From Pseudovirgaria hyperparasitica (lineage: Eukaryota > Ascomycota > Dothideomycetes > Acrospermales > Acrospermaceae), in NCBI RefSeq assembly GCF_010093815.1, contig NW_022985570.1, positions 318,815 through 382,814 of the forward strand: a stretch of DNA of 64,000 bases, written 5' to 3'. Positions 46,445 through 58,456 of this stretch are shown piece by piece. The position numbers and the translations under genes were made by a program. How positions within the stretch are numbered: position 1 is the first letter of the stretch; each line of letters begins with the position of its first letter. The notes under the pieces were generated by a model. The model searched no databases. It was given only the letters and a program-made list of their open reading frames with translations, and had not been told where the DNA came from.

Positions 46445-46816
46445 TATGGTAAGCTATCGCCACGTGTGTCCCTTTTATAAATAGCTGTGTTCCTAGTATA
46501 GTAGTCGCGACGAACTCACAAGTATCTCTCCTAGGTATTATAAGTTCTCTTTAAACGCACGACTTCTTATTAGTTCTCTTTTATAATAGGACGGGTCTAT
46601 ATAATACTCTTAATTAATTCTTTAATAGCTAAGCCTAATAATTAATACCCATAGAGGCCCATGAACGTAAGGAAAGGTCGAATAGTCGAATATTAGTAAT
46701 GGGGGAAGCGCGCCGAGCAGAATGACCAAGGAAAACGCCCTCCTTAAATATACAATGAAGCCATGTGATCGAGCTAGGGATATATACATATAGGGCTGTA
46801 GGAGCGGCCTTCCACA
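46445..46816 (-). repeat. Right LTR (5' LTR) of gypsy element 1
   Basis: 372 bp from TATGG (RIP-altered TGTGG) to CCACA, followed by CTAG. Its first 134 bp match the left LTR. The last 190 bp keep many CpA and TpG and look unmutated. No partner for that part is visible because of the gap in the left LTR. Confidence 0.8.
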
Positions 46817-49490
46817 CTAGTTTTCTACTACCTATAGTAATTATATATAATATATACTACTACTATAGCTATAATAAGATACCTAAATTTAAGAAAATCC
46901 GCTACTACCCTTAGTAGCTTTATATATAACGCTTAGCTAGGCGCGGGTTTATATCTTTATAGATACTATAGCGTGGTTAACCTACTACTAAACTAATATT
47001 AGGAAGTTCCTTAGCGGGCGTGATATACTTTATAGTCCCCTTAGAGCGACCTTATTACTTAGCTAATAGCTTAGTAACCTTAATATCTTAATTATTATCC
47101 TAGTTAACTTATAGTATCTTACTAGTAGGTAGTATACTAGTTAGTTTATATAAAGTTATTATAGTCTTATCTTACGCGCTATTAGAGTTATTATCTAGAA
47201 AAACTAGCTTTATAACCTTTTAGTACATCTTATAATATAATAGTCTATTTAGTAGTAGTTTAGTAAGATAAGGTTTATACTACTTATAACTATAAGTAGC
47301 TATAGTAGTATTCTTAAGTCTAAAGCTATAATAGTAGTAGATATCCTAGTAGTATTTAACTATTTACTTTAGTATTAACTCCTTAGTATAGAGCTTATAT
47401 TTAGTATTATAGGCCCGATTTAGGTACTTCTATATATACTCACTAATTTTATTATTAAATAACCTTATAGCATACTTACCATACTTATAAATTAACTTTA
47501 TAGACTTAAGAAGGTTAACTACCTCCCCTAGAGGCCCTAGTTACTTAATTAGCTTATCTATTTAGTATAAGTACTATTCTAGTTCTCTATAGTTAGCTAG
47601 AGAATAAGCTAACTTACTTAGGCTAGGTAGGAGACCTAGGTAGTTAACCGAATTAGGCTACTTAGGCTTTTATTAAAATAACTAAGATAACATTTTTAAG
47701 ATAGTTAAGGTCATCTTTATAAATAGACGGGGCTATACTATAGTAAAATCACTATTAATTTCTTCCTTATCTAACAAGATAACAAGTCATTCCTTTATAA
47801 GCTTAGATTAGATAATATAAGGGTCCTTCTTAATAGACAGTTTTTTAAAAACTAGACTTTCTATAACTACTCTATTAAGACTCTATATCTTTTTAGTAGT
47901 AATTACTTTCTACTAAAAGTCCTAGAATAATATAATATATATATCTAGGTTACTCTTAACTTTAAAAGAGTCTTTAATTATTAAAATAGTATACTTAAAT
48001 ATAGATTACTTATATCTATTTTCGACTAAGTTAATACCTTTATTACTAATAAGTTTATAAAGAGTTTTAGCTTACTTAAGGAGTATTACACGTAGATTAT
48101 TTCTAGTAGCTATTAGAACGGACGTTAAAAATTATACCTAGATAGCTACTATAGTTCTCTAGTTAACTATATTTACCTTAATAGATAAGGTTATATTATA
48201 TAGCTATTAGTGGATATTAGTAAGATAGACGTCGGCCTAGATTAACTAGTTAATAATTCTTTTAACTATGTTAAGATTATATATATAGATATCTAATATA
48301 GTTACTTTCTTATTATCTAGCTAATCTTTCTATAGAATTATAATTAGATTAAATCTTTACGTACTAGTTTTAAAATTAATTATATAACTTAATTTAGGCG
48401 TAAATAGTAATAGATTACTAATATTTAATACTAAGTTACCCGAGTTTATTTACTATCTACTTAACTAACTATATAGTAAGCTAAAGTCTAAATTATTAGC
48501 GGTAGTTAGTAATATAAGTAACGTAGTATATATATAATCTAATTATTATAATTAGGCTAAAATTAGATTATCTACTAGACTCTTTATAGTTAGTTATATA
48601 GCGCTTATAATCTTTAATAGTCGCTTAGCTAAAATACTACTATTATTATCTTTATACCTATATACTAGATTAATATCTAAGGGTACCGCCTAAGTATAAT
48701 AGTTAGTTTTATTTACTATAAGTAGCTTATCTTTAATTACCTAGGGCTTAGAATAAGTCTTTTCTAGTATCTACTAATAATATAGCGGTAATATTACTAC
48801 TCTACTAAGTATAAATTAATTAAAGATAATTATAACCTTATTATTTAAAACGCTAGGGGCTCCGCGCGGGAGACATCTATCCTAAAACTATTCTTCTTTT
48901 AAGAATATAGCTAGCTATTAGATACTAACCTTACCCTTTCTTATAATCTATTACTCTATTACTATAATAATTAGTAACTTTACTTAGTCGGACGGTTAGA
49001 TATTTATAGACGGCTACATTATATAGTTCTCTATAATATTAATAGAATAATCTATATAAAATAGCTATAAATTATATTTTAATAGGTACCGTTATTTAGT
49101 TATAGAGAAATTACCTACTACTAGCCTATTACTAGAGATCTATATAGATAGAGCTAACGATAAAGGGTATTCTATTACTATATATTCTAGAAGAATTAGT
49201 AGGAAAGCTTTTAATAAGCTAGGAAAATTCTTAGAATCTACCTAGTCTACTATTACGTTATATAGATCTATATAGAATAGTTAGTTAGCTAGTTCGATAT
49301 TTACTTATATCTAAATCTTTTCTATAGACTAATAGTAGTACTTTTTATCTACCTTTAGATATAGGCGTAGAAGGATATTAGTTAGTTTAGATTAAGTATA
49401 ACTATTATAAGTCTACTACTAAATTAATATACTAGGTCTTATAAGGATAAAGCTAGTTATATATAGTAATTAGTCGATATTATAGAATAT
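46817..49490. repeat. Unclassified RIP-degenerate repeat DNA
   Basis: AT-rich sequence with very few CpA/TpG and no open frames. It may be the 3' part of gypsy element 2, whose integrase lies further right on the minus strand, or another old element. I found no terminal repeats or diagnostic protein motif in it. Confidence 0.5.
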
Positions 49491-49507
49491 TTATAGATTA
49501 GTAACTA
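49491..49507 (+). repeat. 17-bp target-site duplication, left copy
   Basis: TTATAGATTAGTAACTA, identical to 52,127-52,143. It flanks the LINE-like insertion. Confidence 0.8.
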
Positions 49508-52126
49508 GCTACGAAGTCTTACGAACCGCGTCCACATTATTATAGCTAGGTAATGCCTCTTCGGAGGTAGTAAGAGGTTCGGAGCGGCGTTAATGGCGAC
49601 CTCGTCGTCGCTAGGTAGGTGGTTATAGAGTTTTCGCAACGCGTTACTCTATAGGGACCACACCATAATAAACTAGCTAGGATAGTATATACTTCTATTC
49701 TATTCTTAATTAACGCGTTAAGAGGAGTCTATAAGGATACCGGGATAAGAAAACCACCTAACGCGCTACTACTATATCGAAAGTAGGCCTGAATCTACCT
49801 TACTATATAGGTAGAGAAAGCGGAAGTCCTAGTAGCGCGATAGGATACCTTAAGGCTTAAATAGCTCTAGGTGCGTAAGGATTAGCGAGAAATTACGTCG
49901 AGGGCAACTATAAACTACTACGGATAAACTTATTAAGGCTAACTCTCCTATAGTATTAAACTACGTTTATTAAGACGCCTAGCGCGACCACTAGTAGCGT
50001 AACTCTATTAAGACCTTTCGCTCGATACGGGATACCGCTTAGATCTAGGATAGATAGAGCGGCTCCCGTATACGAGAGATATTATAGTCTACCGTAGAAG
50101 ATAGGGCGCTAGTATATATAGATAATAGTATACGGACATAGATAAGAGGCGGCTATAGGGACCTATTAAAAAGTAGTAGAAATAAGTCGGGTTAGTAGAT
50201 AGAGGATACTTAAGTTACCTAGGCGCGTTACGCGAGTATATATATATAGAATTTAAAGGATGCTCGCCTATAAGACATGGTCGGCCTATTATAGAGAGAT
50301 CCTTATAGGTAATACGAAACCGGATAGTAGCTATACTTAAAGGCGGGGCGTGGTATATAGTAGTAACTACTAGCTCTAAGGACCTTACCCCTTTAATAGG
50401 CTCTAACCTTTAGTATATCTAGAAGTAGGCGGGATTACGTCCTAGCCGGGGAGACTACTATATAGCCCGAGAGAACGGATACGTATATTAATTTATAAAG
50501 AGATAGAACGTGTCGCTAGGCATGTACGCTAGTAACATGAGTTTAAGGAGTAAACCTCGTAGTTTCCTAGCTAGATAAGGCGTTATACCCCTCTTCTAGT
50601 AGAGCCGGAGGTATAAGCCTAAAGGGGATAAGATAAGGCGAAAACAGGAGTAGGGTCTAATAGTATAGGGCACGTCGAACCTATAGAAGTCATCTGACTT
50701 CGAACTAGAGGACTAACTCATGCACTTTATTAACCGCTATAGGAAATAGGCTACTAGGGAAGGCGAGCGACGCCCTAGAATAGACGCCTTCGACAAACCG
50801 CCGATATAAAGTATACGCGCACTTAGCGTTATAATCGATAATAAGCTTAAATAGAGACCATAGATAGCATACGCCGTTTCTAGGGCCCTCTAGGTAGAAG
50901 CCGCCATACGCCGGATTTCGGCCTCTATATAGGGAACCGCCCGGGATAAGGCACGCTAACTATATGTCTCTATAGCACGACTAGCCTTTATATACGGACA
51001 CGAGTACTAGTATACGGCCCTTATATAGGCTAGGCGAACGAAGCTCGAATCTATATAAAACCGTATACTCCGTCTTATCTCTAGTGAATATAAAGCTACT
51101 ACTATAGCGCTACTACGACGCGAGATAAATATAATAAGTATATAGGACTTCTACTAGATATAGAGGGTAGTATACTTTACTAAATAATAAGTATAGAAAC
51201 GTATAGGAAATATAGAATATACCTTCGCCGCGCTACGCGCGCGAGTTAGCGTATACTACTAAGTACTCTTATATATAGGCTGGACTTAACTACGGTATAA
51301 GTACTCGATAGAAATAGACTCGAACTAAGTAGTATAAGAGATTAAGAATAACCTAGATACCCTCCTAGACTAATAGAGCCTTCGAGAGCTCGGACGAAGC
51401 ATATAGTTATAGATCTAAGATAAGTAGAAAGAGATACTCCGGGCCTAGTAGGCCTCCTAGTAGAATAGATATCTAGAGTAGATCTAAGGACCATAGAAGG
51501 AGCCGAGTAAATAGATATATAAAGGGCTTATAAAGGCCTAGGTATCTATACTCCTCTAAGCCCAAACGGGCGCTATAGAACTTCTATACTACCTCTATAA
51601 GAGAGGCGTCCCTAACGTATCTCTATAGTATAAGGCGTATGGCCGGAGAGGTATAATACGCTACTATCTCATAATATACCCCAATCTTCATACGTAAAGG
51701 TAGAAGCTCATCTATACGATAAGAACCTCCGATATCGTACGATGGCTTAATAAGTACCCTAAGGACATCGCCCGGTAGATAATTATATATCTACTACTCC
51801 TCTAATTCTAGTAGACCTAGAAATATATACCGGAAGAAACCCGGTATATATTAGAGGAAACCTAGTATATGCCGGAAGAACCCCTTAACTAATAACCTCC
51901 GCACCTATACGTGCTACCTAAGGGTAAAATAACGGTAACATAGGCTATAGGCTAATAGGTGTACCCTATAGCTATATACTTAAGAAGAAATAAAGGTTTA
52001 ACGAGATGTAATTATCGATATAAGGAAGTTTTCCCCTCTTAGGTTTCTTCTTATATAGTAGCTTAGACTAGAGGAGGCATAGGCCTATAGAGTACTACTC
52101 TACCTAGTTATATAATATTATTATTA
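49508..52126 (+). mobile_element. LINE-like (possibly Tad1-type) non-LTR retrotransposon, 5'-truncated or defective
   Basis: A 2.6-kb segment of different base composition (more GC) inserted in AT-rich repeat DNA and bounded by a perfect 17-bp direct repeat. It ends in a short run of TTA units, and a simple-repeat 3' tail with a long variable target duplication is typical of LINE retrotransposition. Near the 3' end (about 51.60-51.70 kb, plus strand) the translation resembles the degenerate C-terminal HxxxxCP cluster of fungal LINE polyproteins (AYGRRGIIRYYLIIYPN, with RIP-type changes). I see no reverse-transcriptase box, so most of the polyprotein is missing or unreadable. The class is inferred from the ends more than from the protein. 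Confidence 0.6.
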
Positions 52127-52143
52127 TTATAGATTAGTAACTA
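52127..52143 (+). repeat. 17-bp target-site duplication, right copy
   Basis: Identical to 49,491-49,507. It follows directly after the TTA-repeat tail. Confidence 0.8.
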
Positions 52144-53149
52144 TAAATAGTAGGCCGTATAGTTAGCTTAACTATAGTACTTATTTTTAGTTAATAGATC
52201 TAGATCTAGTACTAATCTTTAAGTAAATAATATAAGGAAGTACTTAATAGTTCTATATCTATAAAATACTTTAGTAAATATATATATTATAACGCTACTT
52301 ATTATAATAGATATTAATAGCTCTCTACCTATAACGGCTAGGGGCGGATAGATATTATAACTTTAAGTAGTTATCGACCTAGCTAGGCTCCTAGTAGACT
52401 ATTTCTATAAGCTTATCTAAGGTTATATTCCTTAACTAAGTCTAATAGGAGTATACTTTGCCGGATCTACTAACTAAATTCTAGACTATTACTATATACT
52501 ATTACCTAGTATTTAATAGTTAGTTTATAGTTACGCCTAATTTAAATATAGCGCTAATTATAGATAGCTATTACTATCTACTTATTTATAATAGTAAGTA
52601 GGTATATATCTTCTCTATAGTTAAAGTAGTTAAGTTCCTTTAGAAATGGTTCTAACTATTTAATAGATATTACTAGGTATATTTTCTACATCTCCAGTAG
52701 CTCTAGTTCATACATCTAACGGCCTACCACGCATTTAATTAGTACCAGTCCGACTCACTATTAGCTAAGCTTATAATAAGCGCCTAGAATCTTATACCCT
52801 TTATATAGTTAAATATAGACCTAGTTACTAGGAGCGAGGTCTAGTAGAGACGTATAGCGCCTATTAAAGCGCTCCTTTATATACGTCTAGGTAAATACTA
52901 GCGTGTCTAACGTCTCTTTCTAGTTTATATTATACTTTCGGGTGTAATTATTTACTTCTATTAAACTAGTCTCCTTAAATAGAGTACCTTTAGATAGTTA
53001 GAAGCTATATACTATCTTATTTAGAGATTTTTATATTAAGATATTTATTATATTATTTATAAGCCGCTAGACTAATAGAATATAGATTATCTAACCTATA
53101 GCCAGTAATATTAAAATAAGAAAATATAGGGTAATCTCTACCGTTTAGT

Positions 53150-53580
53150 TTATATATTCGCTTTAACTATTACTCTATTTATAATAAGTAGTTAATACTA
53201 GGATTTTAGTACTAATACCCTCGAAAATTCCTTTCTAAAATAATAATAGGAATTTTCGGTCCCTATTATAAATAATTATAGCTAGGACTCCCTATTCTAG
53301 TAGTATACTCCTCCTAAATATAGTTACCTATTATATAGTAGTCTAGTCGTTCCGGCCTAGAATAAAGTAGATTTACTTAGTAAACTTATCTATTATAGTA
53401 AGTAGCGCGTTAAGTCTATTCTATATTAGTAGTCTAATAATAAAGTCTATTATAACTATATAAAATAGTATTAGCGGTAACTAGACTAGCTTTAATTTAC
53501 TATATAGTATATATCTTTATATCTAGTAAGTTTTATAGATAGGATAGTACTAAATATAGTACTTTAGGCGCTTTATAAGC
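53150..53580 (-). pseudogene. Integrase remnant of gypsy element 2
   Basis: Minus-strand translation contains RLNALLTIIDKFTK (first catalytic Asp region), IIIYNRDRKFLLLF (second Asp) and KGIFEGISTKILVLTTYYK followed by a serine-rich SEYI segment where the catalytic Glu lies. This is the order of the gypsy DDE core, with TAG/TAA interruptions. Confidence 0.8.
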
Positions 53581-54899
53581 CGATAAATAAAGTAGCCTAT
53601 ATGAATTTAATTATATACTTAGAAAAAACCCATATAAGTGCTTTTATCATAGAATTAAGTAAACATATCTCTATTAAGTAATTTTAGTATATAGATCTAA
53701 TATTATCTATTAAGCTAATTAATATAATAAATTATACTATTAGTAAATTAAAAAGGAATTAGTTAGGTAATATTATTATTCTAGTCTAGTACTATAGCTT
53801 TTATACTTATCTAGTACTTATTATTATTATATATATTAGCTAGCTAGCTCATGAATTTTAGGTTAATCTTAACTATTATAATATTAAATATTAAGAGCTT
53901 CTTAAAGACGTCTAAGTCTCTTAGCTAGACTCTATTATAGATCTAACGGAGCTAGGAAAGAGCGTTAGATACTACGTGCTCTTTACCTAGTCTATATTTA
54001 AGCTCTAGGTTAAACTATAATAGATACTATAAGGCCCGTACTAGTTAGAGATTTAGCTTATTAACTAATAAGCTTATAAGCGCCGTTTATTAAATAATAC
54101 TTAGCGTGGCTACGTGGTTAGTAATAATAATTATTAGTTAGTCTAAACCATTAACTATATAGCGTATTTAGCGTATAGTCTATACGACTACTACTACTTC
54201 TAGCTCTATTAGCTAGTACCGTAACTCGGCTATAGAGAGTTCTTTACTAAGGTATAGAATAGGCTTAATATCTAATTATCTAATCTTTATAATATTACCC
54301 GCTTCTCCTTTAATATAGTAAGTAAAGACTCTAAAGCTATACTTTAATACGTTAATATCTATATAGAGCCGTTATTTTAGATTATAGTAGATAAGCTTAG
54401 TCTCGTCTATAAAGGCGGCCTAAATACCCTTCTATAATACTAATAGCTAGTCTATTCGAGTAATCTTTATTTATTTATAGTATACTATATATATATCCTA
54501 CTAAAGGTACTTCTTTAAGAAGACGCGTTTTCTCTATCTATAGATTCTAGATAAGGTAAGTATAATATAGCACGTATTACTATAACTAACTAGTTAGTCT
54601 AAGGTAGTATTTAAGCTTATTAAGCGTTTTAGGATACTAGAGATTATATATAGCTACTAATTTCTTAGCTATAGTAGAGAGTCTATAAGCGTTAATCTTC
54701 TAACTAAGTAGGGTAATAGATAGGTATTCTAAGTAATACTTTTTACCTTTAAGTGTTAGGTTTCTCGCTTATAGTATAATAAATACCTACTAAAGGTAGT
54801 TAAGATAATCGTTAAGTTCCTTACTAAATATAGGAATATTATTAATATATACTATGGTAAACGCCTTATATCTAGTATTATATAAGATCTTATTAATCT

Positions 54900-55170
54900 A
54901 CCTCTATATATATAGTAGAGAGTTATAGAAACCTATTAGAATAACGTTTAACTACTTCTAGCCCTAGTATAATATAAACGTTAGTTTATAATAGTCTTCC
55001 TTAGCGACCGGCCACTAGTAGAAGAAGCTAGCTATATTAATAATAGATATAAACTTCTTTCCGGCCGTATATTAGATAATATCGCCCTAGAGTAGTAACG
55101 GGTAGAAGTTCTTAATACTAATTTTATTTAGGCCTCTTATATCCCTAACTATCTAACTAGCGTCCTTATA
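54900..55170 (-). pseudogene. Reverse transcriptase remnant of gypsy element 2
   Basis: Minus-strand translation contains IVRDIRGLNKISIKNFYPL and KKFISIINIASFFY, the conserved DxRxLN and first catalytic Asp (here Asn, IIN for the usual VVD) boxes of gypsy reverse transcriptase. The Asp to Asn change fits a RIP transition. Confidence 0.8.
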
Positions 55171-55944
55171 TAATATCTAGGTAAATAACTTTACTATAGA
55201 GTATATAATAAATATTAGAAAACTAAACGGTATTAACTATATTAGATATTCTATATAACCTTATATATAAAGCTTATTATATACCTTATTAATAATAGCC
55301 TTACCGCTTACCCCTAATAGGTAGATATAGTAGCTTAGCTTTATACTAGCTATTTTCTAGTTACTTACTAGGGGAATATATATCTAGTCTTTCTCTAGGA
55401 TATTTATAAGTCTAGTATTATAAAATAAGTTAGTATAACTTTAGATAATATTATTAAACTTCTAGGTAGTTACTTTATCTTTAGTATAAATTTTTATACT
55501 AAACGCGCCTATCTATTTAACTTTATTAAGCTAAGTAAGCTTTATAGATAATCCCTCTATACCGTCTAAAGGGACTACTTTAGCCTAAAATATATAGAGG
55601 GCGTCTATTTTATCTATTAATATACTAAGTCTTATATTTTTATTTATACGTACCGATCTAAATCCACGGTTTATAATAAATATATATACTATATTTTAGT
55701 TAGTAAGATATATATAGATACCTCCGCTCTAACTAAGCCTTATACTTATATATATTAGGGTGAATATATAATCTTCTACGGCTAACTTATACTAGTAATA
55801 GATTATAATCGGGACTAGCGTAAGTATTTATAGCTAGAGAATAGTATACTATAAAATAGTTACTCTCTAGTATACTACTAGTTAAATAATAGTAGTAAAG
55901 GTTAGTATAGTAATCCCGCTATATATACTAATAGTTATAATGGA

Positions 55945-56136
55945 TGTAACTAAGGTGTTACTACAATGGTAATTAGAATATATTATAATTTAACTTAGAG
56001 AGAGTGGGGTAGCTCGTATAGGTTATAGCTTAAGTATAGTCTTAAGCGAGGTCACGTGATACCCCTATACTAGTCTCTATCTATCCCGGCTCCGTTATAT
56101 AACGCTAGAGATAAGGTAAAGCCGAAGTCCATAATA
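55945..56136 (-). repeat. Left (3') LTR of gypsy element 3
   Basis: 192 bp beginning TGTAACTAAGGTG. It matches 63,714-63,906 almost throughout, and the differences are transitions. The start might be 4 bp earlier, since the preceding TGGA matches TAGA before the right LTR. Confidence 0.85.
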
Positions 56137-56284
56137 TACCCTTATTCTCCAGGGTTATCTTAGGGACCGGCTTGGTATTTTATGTAATAATAACCGGCTC
56201 GGTTAGGTCTTAGGTTTACGGTCTTCATATCGTACTATATAATAGTAGTAGGGCTATATATTACGTCCGGTAAGGTGGCTATAT

Positions 56285-56680
56285 CCTATAGTCGCGTCTC
56301 GGTCGCGTAATAGAGGAGGGTTCCTCTATAATAGCGTTGTTAGTTATATAATTATATAGTAGTAGTACCTCGTGGTTATATTCTAGCGGTTACATGGCGG
56401 AGGAAGGTTCCTTATATCACGGCGTCGTTAGTTATATAATCGTATGGTAGTAGCATCTTATGGTTACGTCCTAGCGGTCACGTGGTAGAGGAGGGTTCCT
56501 TACCTCACGGCGTCGTTAGTTATATAATCGCACTATAGTAGTATCTTATGGTCGCGTCCTAGCGGTTACGTAGCGGAGGTAGATTCCTTATACCACGGCG
56601 TCGTTAGTCATGTAGTCGCATAGTAGTAGCATCTTATAGTCGCGTTCTAGCGGTCACGTGGCGGAGGTAGGGTATCCTAC
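56285..56680. repeat. 88-bp tandem repeat, about 4.5 copies
   Basis: Units containing TCCTAGCGGTCACGTGG and ACGGCGTCGTTAGT recur at an exact 88-bp spacing (anchor positions 56,380, 56,468, 56,556 and 56,644). A more diverged first copy begins about 56,285 and the last copy is partial. It sits between the 3' LTR and the antisense frame of gypsy element 3. Confidence 0.85.
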
Positions 56681-56825
56681 GCATGAACCGCGCGTCTTAT
56701 TTATTATTACCTATTTTAGGACCGGTTCTTCTCTAGGCTAGGGGTTAGGTAGTAGTAGTAGGGTAGCTTACGCACGACCCGCGTTTATTACTATTATTAT
56801 CTATTTTAGAACCGGCTCTACCCCG
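56665..56825. repeat. Imperfect direct duplication of about 90 bp
   Basis: Two copies of a segment containing GTAGGGTA...CCGCG and a following ATTATTA..CTATTTTAGAACCGG block, at about 56,665-56,745 and 56,755-56,825. They differ mainly by transitions. Confidence 0.6.
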
Positions 56826-57283
56826 GTCTACACGATTTTCCCTAACGCGAGTATATAGGTCCTACGTCTAGCGACTTTCTTCTTCTTTAACTACTATTAC
56901 GCCTACTATCTCGATACCGTGTAGTAGCTACTATAATATTAGTAAACTCGCATACCACCTCGTAGCTTCTATACTATTATTATAAGCGTGCTAGGCCTAA
57001 ATAGGCCTATTATAGAAGCCGGCGCCGTCTTAGCGGTAGCTATAGGTGCTAGGGGTTAAGACCCTAACGATCGACGCGCGCCTAGGCGCTAGGAACCGCC
57101 TAACCGTACCATGAGTGGGTCCTATCTCTACGCCGTTCCTTATGCTAACTAGGTAGATTATTTCTTCTACCGCCTCCTAATAGGCTAAGCCTATTTACTA
57201 TATAGGGCTATATATTATAGAGGGTAACTCGTTAGAAGACGAGCGTACCGAGTCCGTGTACTTTATATATCGTATATATATGA

Positions 57284-58456
57284 AGGCCCTAGAGAAGACT
57301 AGGGTACTTAAGTACGTGCTATCTCTACGCTATAGTAGCGCCTACTAATCTAGAGCGTAGCTATAAGCCTAGCCGCGGCACTAACTATATAAAGTGCTAT
57401 ACGTCGAAAGGGACCTACTTATAGAATACCGAGGAGCTTACCACGTACCCGGCCCTATGTAAGATATAGAGCCGCCTCGAGAAGTTCGTGTACGAGTCGG
57501 TTAATAATAACTTTAGTTATATAATAGACCGTGGTAGTCGCGGCCTAGACCCGACTAAGCCTTCGTCCGGTAAGTGGCCGTGTATAAACTCTAAGTTCCA
57601 CTACCTATATAAGGACTATAAGTCTAACTTAGAGATTACGTATATCGCCCGCCGTAACGCTAGTATTATTAGTTAGGTCCCTATAACGCCTAATCGCGGT
57701 ACTATCACGGTAATTAAGACGCTATATCGTGGTAGTAGTAACCGTAGGCAGCTTAGTAGTGTAATTCACTAGATAAATTAGTATATATCGCATAATAAGG
57801 CCTAAATGGGCGAGTTACGCACTAACATTAGCGCCCTATAGATATATACTTAGTTAGCCTAATTACTACTATCTTAACACGTGACGTAGGGTTCGATATA
57901 GTAGGTCGCTTCCGGCCTAGTACGCCTAGCCGAGCCGCCGCCTTACTAACTCTTTATCTAGGCGGTTATAGAGGAGGAGAAGCCTCGTTTAAGTAGTAGT
58001 CGCCCACGCTACCCTCGGCTAAGCGGCCCTAAGAAGTTACCTACCCGTAGCCCGCGCTATCGCTATACTACCCCCCACCGGCTCCCTATTACTCCCCCCC
58101 CGTGGGAGGCCTCGCTATTACCACGCCGTCTCTATACCCCGCCCCGCCGCCACGATCTATCCCGGCGCCGCTCTCGCTCGCCGGAGCGCCGTAGCCGGTC
58201 CCCCGACCGCCGTGACCGGTCCCCTTACTACTATAACCGGTCCCCTCGCTACCGTGACCGTTTCTATAAGTGTTACCGCCGATTCCGTAACCGCTGGCGT
58301 TATACTATTAAGGGTCGTCGCTTATCGCGTTATTACCGGTCGCCGTCTCGTAGCCGCCATAGCCGCCCCGATAAGGTGTATAACTCCCCCTTACCGCTAA
58401 GCTAGATTAATAGTTACCCCCGCCGCTAGGAGCCGGCCTAGGGGAGGACTAGGTGA
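57284..58456 (+). pseudogene. Antisense RS-rich reading frame inside gypsy element 3
   Basis: A plus-strand frame, opposite to gag-pol, is readable over about 390 codons if TAG/TAA are taken as RIP products of CAG/CAA. Clear coding blocks include KFVYESVNNNFSYIIDRGSR, GLDPTKPSSGKWPC and KSNLEITYIARRNA. The C-terminal third is Arg/Ser/Pro/Tyr-rich with repeated RSRSPERRSRSPDRRDRSP-type units, followed by a KCYRRFRNRWR segment. It resembles SR-type RNA-binding tails. I do not recognise the N-terminal part. It could be an antisense accessory ORF of the retroelement or a captured or nested gene. Confidence 0.5.

Larger units (their letters stand above)
35457..46816 (-). mobile_element. Ty3/gypsy LTR retrotransposon 1, RIP-degenerate, minus orientation
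   Basis: About 11.4 kb bounded by long terminal repeats beginning TGTGG and ending CCACA, with CTAG on both outer sides as target duplication. The visible left LTR (35,457-35,590) and right LTR (46,445-46,578) match base for base except for C/T and G/A differences. On the minus strand, integrase (about 40.30-40.56 kb) lies left of reverse transcriptase (about 42.00-42.45 kb). The element therefore reads right to left in the gypsy order RT then integrase. Protein motifs fit the fungal gypsy branch with LLFLDDLGIKGP. Many TAG/TAA codons make it inactive. A 290-base gap removes part of the left LTR. Confidence 0.85.
52144..55944 (-). mobile_element. Ty3/gypsy element 2, pol remnant
   Basis: Minus-strand reverse transcriptase (about 54.90-55.17 kb) and integrase (about 53.15-53.58 kb) remnants show a gypsy element reading right to left. 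Its right part is cut off by the LTR of gypsy element 3 at 55,945 and its left part is interrupted by the LINE-like insertion. I could not find its own LTRs in the window. The short flank after 63,906 may be its continuation. All frames are broken by TAG/TAA. Confidence 0.7.

Noticed and set aside
46635-46817. 60-codon minus-strand frame
   Set aside because: It lies inside the right LTR of gypsy element 1, so a protein is unlikely.
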